Origin: Verrucomicrobiota bacterium
GTDB taxonomy: Bacteria; Verrucomicrobiota; Verrucomicrobiia; Limisphaerales; UBA9464
Assembly (NCBI GenBank): GCA_025354845.1
Contig: JANXMD010000127.1
Span: forward strand, 1-10,094
DNA: 10,094 nucleotides
Reading direction: 5' to 3'
Positions 6,691 through 10,094 of the stretch are shown piece after piece. The translations under genes and the position numbers were made by a program. A model generated the notes under the pieces. That model saw nothing but the letters and a program-made list of their open reading frames with translations. It ran no database searches and was not told the origin of the DNA. Positions within the stretch are counted from its first letter, which is position 1. Every line of letters starts with the position of its first letter.

Positions 6691-7455
6691 ATGACTCCGC
6701 TTGAATCCGAATTCCTCGGTGCCGCTGAATGCCATCGGCCTGAAGAAATTCGCCGACTGCTCGCCGCCGGCCTCAGTGCAACCGTGCCAATCAACGGACG
6801 TACACCGGTTCAGTGGATGCACGAGATGTACTCTCGCTCGGACCTGTTCCCGGACTGCCTGCGCCTGCTCCTCGATGCCGGCGGGACCTTGGACGATCCG
6901 GTACTCGCACCGGTTTTGCTGAACGACGCCGACGCGCTTCGAAACGCCTGCGCAGCGAATCCAGAATTGATCCGTCACCGCACGTCGATGAACTCCACGT
7001 TCACGCCGTTGTTGGAGGCGACGCTCCTTCACGTCGCGGCGGAGTACGGAAACCTTGCGGCGGCGGCGGCCTTGATCCAAGCGGGTGCGGACGTGAACGC
7101 GCGCGCCGCGACCGACGAGTTCGGCATGAACGGTCACACGCCGTTGTTCCACACCGTGAACTCGAACGCCAACCGCTCCGAACCTGTGATGCGGCTGCTG
7201 CTGGAGGCGGGAGCAAAGCCCGATTTGCTGCTTGCTGGAATCACTTGGGGGAAGGGGTTCGAATGGGAAACCACGGTGTTCGATGTCACGCCGATTTCGT
7301 ACGCCCAGATGGGCCTGTTGCCGCAGTTTCAGCGGAAGGAACGGGACATTGATCACAACCTCCGCCTGCTGCTTCAAGCCGCGGGACGTCCGGTGCCGCC
7401 GCTGCCGAACATTCCCAACCGCTACCTGTATCCCGAGCCAAAGAAAGCGACGTAG
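6691..7455 (+). CDS. Ankyrin-repeat protein
   Basis: A 254-residue soluble protein with no signal peptide. Ankyrin-type helix pairs are visible: EFLGAAECHRPEEIRRLLAAG (7-27), a degenerate unit ending CLRLLLDAGG (56-65), the good unit TLLHVAAEYGNLAAAAALIQAGADVNAR (111-138), GHTPLFHTVNSN...VMRLLLEAGAKPD (148-178), and a last unit with HNLRLLLQAAGRP (222-234). Such repeats mediate protein-protein contacts; the partner is not evident. ATG 6691 is chosen because the alternative TTG at 6658 overlaps the preceding gene and only adds a Pro/Arg-rich tail. The 29-bp gap suggests co-transcription with the 669-residue protein, though a separate gene is equally possible. The gene is followed by the tandem-repeat region, with no clear terminator. 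Confidence 0.9.
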   Translation: MTPLESEFLGAAECHRPEEIRRLLAAGLSATVPINGRTPVQWMHEMYSRSDLFPDCLRLLLDAGGTLDDPVLAPVLLNDADALRNACAANPELIRHRTSMNSTFTPLLEATLLHVAAEYGNLAAAAALIQAGADVNARAATDEFGMNGHTPLFHTVNSNANRSEPVMRLLLEAGAKPDLLLAGITWGKGFEWETTVFDVTPISYAQMGLLPQFQRKERDIDHNLRLLLQAAGRPVPPLPNIPNRYLYPEPKKAT

Positions 7456-7470
7456 GATGCGATTCGTAGG

Positions 7471-7748
7471 TCGCGCCCCCACCATGGTAGCGCGAGGCTC
7501 TGCCGAGCGTGGTGCGTAGAGGGCGGGTGGGACGCCACGGCGCGAAAAGAAGCCCGTCCCTTCACCCGGCTCATCAGGAGATTCGCCCTACCATTCGCGC
7601 CCCCACCGTGGTAGCGCGAGGCTCTGCCGAGCGTGGTGCGTAGAGGGCGGGTGGGACCCCAAGCGGCGAAGTGAAGCCCGTCCGTTCACCCGGCTCATCA
7701 GGAGATTCGCCCTACCATTCGCGCCCCCACCGTGGTAGCGCGAGGCTC
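7471..7748. repeat. 124-bp tandem repeat, two full copies and a truncated third
   Basis: The units start at 7471, 7595 and 7719, exactly 124 bp apart. Each begins TCGCGCCCCCACC and continues TGGTAGCGCGAGGC, TCTGCCGAGC, GTGGTGCGTAGAGGGCGGG. Later parts read GAAGCCCGTCC and TTCACCCGGCTCATCAGGAG. The full copies differ mainly in a ~20-bp patch after GGTGGGAC, plus a few point changes. The third copy stops matching after GCGAGGCTC at about 7748. Inside each unit GGCTC and GAGC-type arms can form a small hairpin. No gene or frame is supported here (7456-7773). Confidence 0.85.
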
Positions 7749-7773
7749 CGGCCGGGTTCCCAGCGTTGAATCG

Positions 7774-8454
7774 TCAGCGTTTGCTGAGAAGGAGCTCCAC
7801 AATGGGGAGGTCCGAGGGGGAGGTGACCTTGGGATTGGGCGCGGGGGATTCCACGAGCTCGACCGGTTGGCCGATGGCTTCGCAGGCCGCCGTATCGTCC
7901 GTGACCTGCAAATGCCGATCCCTGACTGCCGTCAAAGCCCGACGGATCACGTCGAGCTGAAAGCACTGGGGCGTCTGCACGGCCCAAAGGCGTGAGCGAT
8001 CCAAATGGCGGGCAATGCGCGTTCCTCCGTCGGACTCTTTCATCGTGTCCACGGCTCGTTGAGCGGCCACGGCCGCACCCGTGCGTGAAGCGGCGGTCAG
8101 ACACGTTTCGATGGTCGCGGCCGAGGTGCAGGGACGGGCGCCATCCTGAATCGCGACCAGCGTCGTCACTGGATCTACTGCGCTGAGGCCATTCCACACC
8201 GAGTCCTGACGTTCCGCTCCGCCCACAACCAGTTGATAGGGTTTTCGAGTGCCAATGCTTCGGGCGATGTCGTGAAAGGCGTCCTGCAACCCGTCCCGTA
8301 TCACCACCACCACGGCATCAATGGCCGGACAGGTGTCGAATTGCCTCCACGTATGGGCAATTACCGGGGCACCCGCGACCTCGAGGAACAGCTTATCGAT
8401 TCCGGGACCCATACGGGTTCCCCGTCCGGCGGCAACGATCACGGCGGAGGTCAT
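7774..8454 (-). CDS. ispD: 2-C-methyl-D-erythritol 4-phosphate cytidylyltransferase
   Basis: A 226-residue cytosolic enzyme of the MEP pathway for isoprenoids. It joins CTP and 2-C-methyl-D-erythritol 4-phosphate to give CDP-ME and pyrophosphate. The nucleotide-binding start is VIVAAGRGTRMG, with R14 and K21 in the CTP site and DKLFLEVAG following. GGAERQDSVWNGL (78-90), IQDGARP with D104 and R107, AVDTMKES, WAVQTPQCF and TDDTAACE are the other family motifs. NPKVTSPSD near the end carries K209, the likely MEP-binding Lys. Length matches IspD (about 225-240). TarI-like cytidylyltransferases are similar, but no teichoic-acid context exists here. The ATG lacks a Shine-Dalgarno sequence. It lies downstream of skp in the same direction but after a strong terminator, so it probably needs its own promoter or some readthrough. 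Its end is 26 bp from the tandem repeat. Confidence 0.94.
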   Translation of the reverse strand: MTSAVIVAAGRGTRMGPGIDKLFLEVAGAPVIAHTWRQFDTCPAIDAVVVVIRDGLQDAFHDIARSIGTRKPYQLVVGGAERQDSVWNGLSAVDPVTTLVAIQDGARPCTSAATIETCLTAASRTGAAVAAQRAVDTMKESDGGTRIARHLDRSRLWAVQTPQCFQLDVIRRALTAVRDRHLQVTDDTAACEAIGQPVELVESPAPNPKVTSPSDLPIVELLLSKR

Positions 8455-8493
8455 GTCGAGCGGCGATGGCTAGGGATTGAAGCTCAGCTGGCG

Positions 8494-8531
8494 AAACAAA
8501 AACGGGGCGCGGACTTGATCCGCGCCCCGTT
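8494..8531 (-). terminator. Intrinsic terminator after skp
   Basis: A perfect 13-bp stem, AACGGGGCGCGGA (8501-8513) with TCCGCGCCCCGTT (8519-8531), encloses a 5-base loop. Read on the - strand it is followed by a T-rich tail (TTTTTGTTT), the same tail as after the aldolase gene. It lies 21 bp beyond the skp stop and 39 bp before the ispD start, and should end most bamA-skp transcripts. Confidence 0.9.
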
Positions 8532-8552
8532 GCGAAACCGGATCCGGCTTCG

Positions 8553-9176
8553 TTATTTCTTCGGCTCCTTCTTGTCGTCGGCCTTGGCGCCATCCGGAGG
8601 AGCGCTGACGTTGAGGGTCTTCAGGACGGCATCGGAAATGTCGTTTTCGGTGTTGAGCAGCGAGGTGTAGATGACGACCGGCGTCTGGTTGACGCTGGTG
8701 GCGGCGGTGTCGACCACGAGCTGGAAGCCGCTGGCCTTGCACTTCTCTTCAATGGCGCCGCGGATGTCCTTGAGCACGGAATCACGCATCCGCAGCTGCT
8801 GTTCGCCAAGCGACTGGCGGGAGTTCGCATCGAACTTGCGGATACTGTCTTCCTGTTCCTTGAGTTCGGTCTGCTTCTTCTCGACCTCTTTCTTGCGCTT
8901 GTCGCGCTCGTCGGCGGAGACGGCCTGATCGTTGGCGGACTCGATCAGCTTGGTGAAATCGGCGTTGGCCTTCTTGTAGTCCTCGATGAGACCCGAGCGC
9001 GCCTTGTCGAAGTCCGCAGCCCGCTCCTTGAGCTGGGTGTCGGCCTGCTTGGTGCGGTAGTAACCATCGAACACCTTCTTGAGGTCGATGACGGCCACCT
9101 TGACCTCCGCGTGCGCGGAGACGGCGAGAAGGAGACCGGAGGCGAGGGCGAGAAGCTTGAGCAGAGGACGTTTCAT
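8553..9176 (-). CDS. skp: Periplasmic chaperone OmpH/Skp
   Basis: A 207-residue exported protein that in other bacteria holds unfolded outer-membrane proteins in the periplasm and hands them to BAM. The N-terminus MKRPLLKLLALASGLLLAVSAHA is a signal peptide with likely cleavage at AHA|E (after residue 23). The mature protein starts EVKVAVIDLKKVFDGYYRT, the OmpH first strand and helix. A long charged coiled-coil region follows (about 45-130: Lys/Glu/Asp-rich, KKEVEKKQTELKEQEDSIRK), then the returning strand FQLVVDTAATS and VVIYTS. A Lys/Asp-rich tail ends the protein. The start at 9176 is chosen because it gives a proper signal peptide; a TTG 15 bp upstream is less likely. bamA ends 30 bp before this start on the same strand, the common bamA-skp order. 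Confidence 0.93.
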   Translation of the reverse strand: MKRPLLKLLALASGLLLAVSAHAEVKVAVIDLKKVFDGYYRTKQADTQLKERAADFDKARSGLIEDYKKANADFTKLIESANDQAVSADERDKRKKEVEKKQTELKEQEDSIRKFDANSRQSLGEQQLRMRDSVLKDIRGAIEEKCKASGFQLVVDTAATSVNQTPVVIYTSLLNTENDISDAVLKTLNVSAPPDGAKADDKKEPKK

Positions 9177-9206
9177 GTTCAATTTAACCAAACGGGAGGG
9201 AGAATG

Positions 9207-10094
9207 TCAGAAATCGCGGGTGTAGCCAACTCCGAATTGGAATCGGCCGCTGTTCCCGGCGTATTTATCGTGGGTCACCGGGATGCCGTAATCGAGGCGC
9301 AAGGGCCCGATGGGGAGGTTCAGGCGGATGCCAAAGCCGAAGTTGTCGGCGTAAACCCCGGTGTCGGAGCCGTCGGCGTACTTCGACGTCTTAAAGCTGA
9401 AGGCGTCGGGAAATACCATGCCGGCGTCATAGAACACCGCGAAACGCAGGCGTTCAATGATGGGAACGCTGTACTCGGCCGATCCAAACCAGGAGGTCTT
9501 GCCGCCCAGCGGCTCCCCGGTGAGTTCGTCAGCCGGGCCGATGCGGCGGAACTTGTAGCCGCGCAGGGAGTAAAGGCCTCCGAGGTATTCACGGTCGAAC
9601 AAAGGCACGCGGCCCTTGTTTCCACGATCGCCATTGCCGTAGGAGTCCACGACGCCAACCCGGCCGGTGATCTCGAGCACGTGGCCTTCGAGGATGTCCT
9701 GCCAGACGCTGGACGCCGGCGCCAGGCGCTGCGGGGTCCAGTACTGCGCGACGCGCAGCTCGAGCTTGTACAGGTCGACATCGCCGCCGAGGGGGCCACC
9801 GGCCAGCTGCGGGGCGAACTCGATGCGGTGGCCGCGGGTCGGCAGAATCGCACTATTGCGCGTGTCGTACGCCAGGGTAAAGCCGAGACGGGACACGAGG
9901 CGGTCGCCATCCTCCTGCAACAGCTGCGGCTGCGGACCGGCGGCGCTGTTGGTGGAGACTGAAATCACAGGCACGCCGGCCACCACGTTGGTGGTATAAT
10001 TCACGGTCGTGACCGTCTTGGGATAGGCGGCCTTGTAGGTGTCGGAGAACTTGATGCCGATGTTTTCCAGCGTGTAGTTCACACCGCCGACGAG
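9207..10094 (-). CDS. bamA: Outer-membrane assembly factor BamA (Omp85), C-terminal beta-barrel, partial
   Basis: Only the last 295 residues are in the window, and the frame stays open to the right edge, so the POTRA domains and barrel start lie beyond it. The visible part is beta-barrel: RLGFTLAYDTRNSAILPTRGHRIEF is an early barrel strand pair, and YLGGLYSLRGYKFRRIGP carries the loop-6 motif (LRGY for the usual VRGF) that packs inside the Omp85 barrel. FGSAEYSVPI, LRFAVFYDAGMVF and FGFGIRLNLPIGPLRLDYGIP are later strands. It ends GRFQFGVGYTRDF with a C-terminal aromatic residue, the beta-signal. BamA inserts outer-membrane proteins. TamA and other Omp85 proteins share these motifs, but the skp gene right behind it favours BamA. 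Confidence 0.88.
   Translation of the reverse strand, partial: LVGGVNYTLENIGIKFSDTYKAAYPKTVTTVNYTTNVVAGVPVISVSTNSAAGPQPQLLQEDGDRLVSRLGFTLAYDTRNSAILPTRGHRIEFAPQLAGGPLGGDVDLYKLELRVAQYWTPQRLAPASSVWQDILEGHVLEITGRVGVVDSYGNGDRGNKGRVPLFDREYLGGLYSLRGYKFRRIGPADELTGEPLGGKTSWFGSAEYSVPIIERLRFAVFYDAGMVFPDAFSFKTSKYADGSDTGVYADNFGFGIRLNLPIGPLRLDYGIPVTHDKYAGNSGRFQFGVGYTRDF

Noticed and set aside
6682..7485. 267-residue - strand frame opposite the ankyrin gene
   Set aside because: Arg/Gln-rich shadow; the + strand has clear ankyrin repeats.
7456..7773. CRISPR-like or protein-coding reading of the tandem repeats
   Set aside because: Units are 124 bp with nearly identical sequence throughout, not short repeats with unique spacers; no frame stays open with a plausible protein.
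9111..9962. 283-residue + strand frame opposite bamA and the start of skp
   Set aside because: The - strand carries barrel motifs and a signal peptide; the + frame is a compositional shadow.

Overview
The window is a GC-rich bacterial chromosome segment. It most likely comes from a Verrucomicrobiota member, possibly the Pedosphaera/Limisphaera side, although no rRNA or other marker is present to prove this. The lineage call rests on several things: non-Shine-Dalgarno starts, short hairpin repeats that read 'GCCGGCATCCTGCCGGC' and 'GCCGCCAAGATGGCGGC', an ECF sigma factor followed by a one-TM protein of a kind I associate with this phylum, and a BamA-Skp order typical of diderm bacteria. No virus, plasmid, integrase, CRISPR or RNA gene was recognised.

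Left part (1-2042, + strand): the C-terminal part of a membrane protein with a Gly/Ser-rich tail (probably a YgcG-like TPM protein whose start lies upstream), a second short TPM-domain protein, and a cation diffusion facilitator transporter. The gene pair resembles the common LemA-TPM-TPM cluster; LemA would lie just outside the window.

Middle (2043-3284): on the - strand, a class II fructose-bisphosphate aldolase ending in a clear intrinsic terminator, followed by a ~190 bp divergent intergenic region.

Regulatory/accessory block (3285-7455, + strand): an ECF sigma factor, a small one-TM protein that could be its partner or anti-sigma factor, a 669-residue three-TM protein with a GspG-like C-terminal region, and an ankyrin-repeat protein. 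Two 102-bp copies of a REP-like double-hairpin element sit in the gaps on either side of the one-TM gene. After the ankyrin gene comes a gene-free stretch with a 124-bp tandem repeat (two full copies and a truncated third).

Right part (7774-10094, - strand): an envelope/isoprenoid group read right to left. It contains the C-terminal barrel of BamA (cut by the window end), the periplasmic chaperone OmpH/Skp, a strong intrinsic terminator, and ispD of the MEP isoprenoid pathway.

Most of the window is housekeeping. The least explained parts are the sigma/one-TM/669-residue module with its repeat-filled gaps, and the two repeat families, which share a short GCGAGGCTC-type hairpin.
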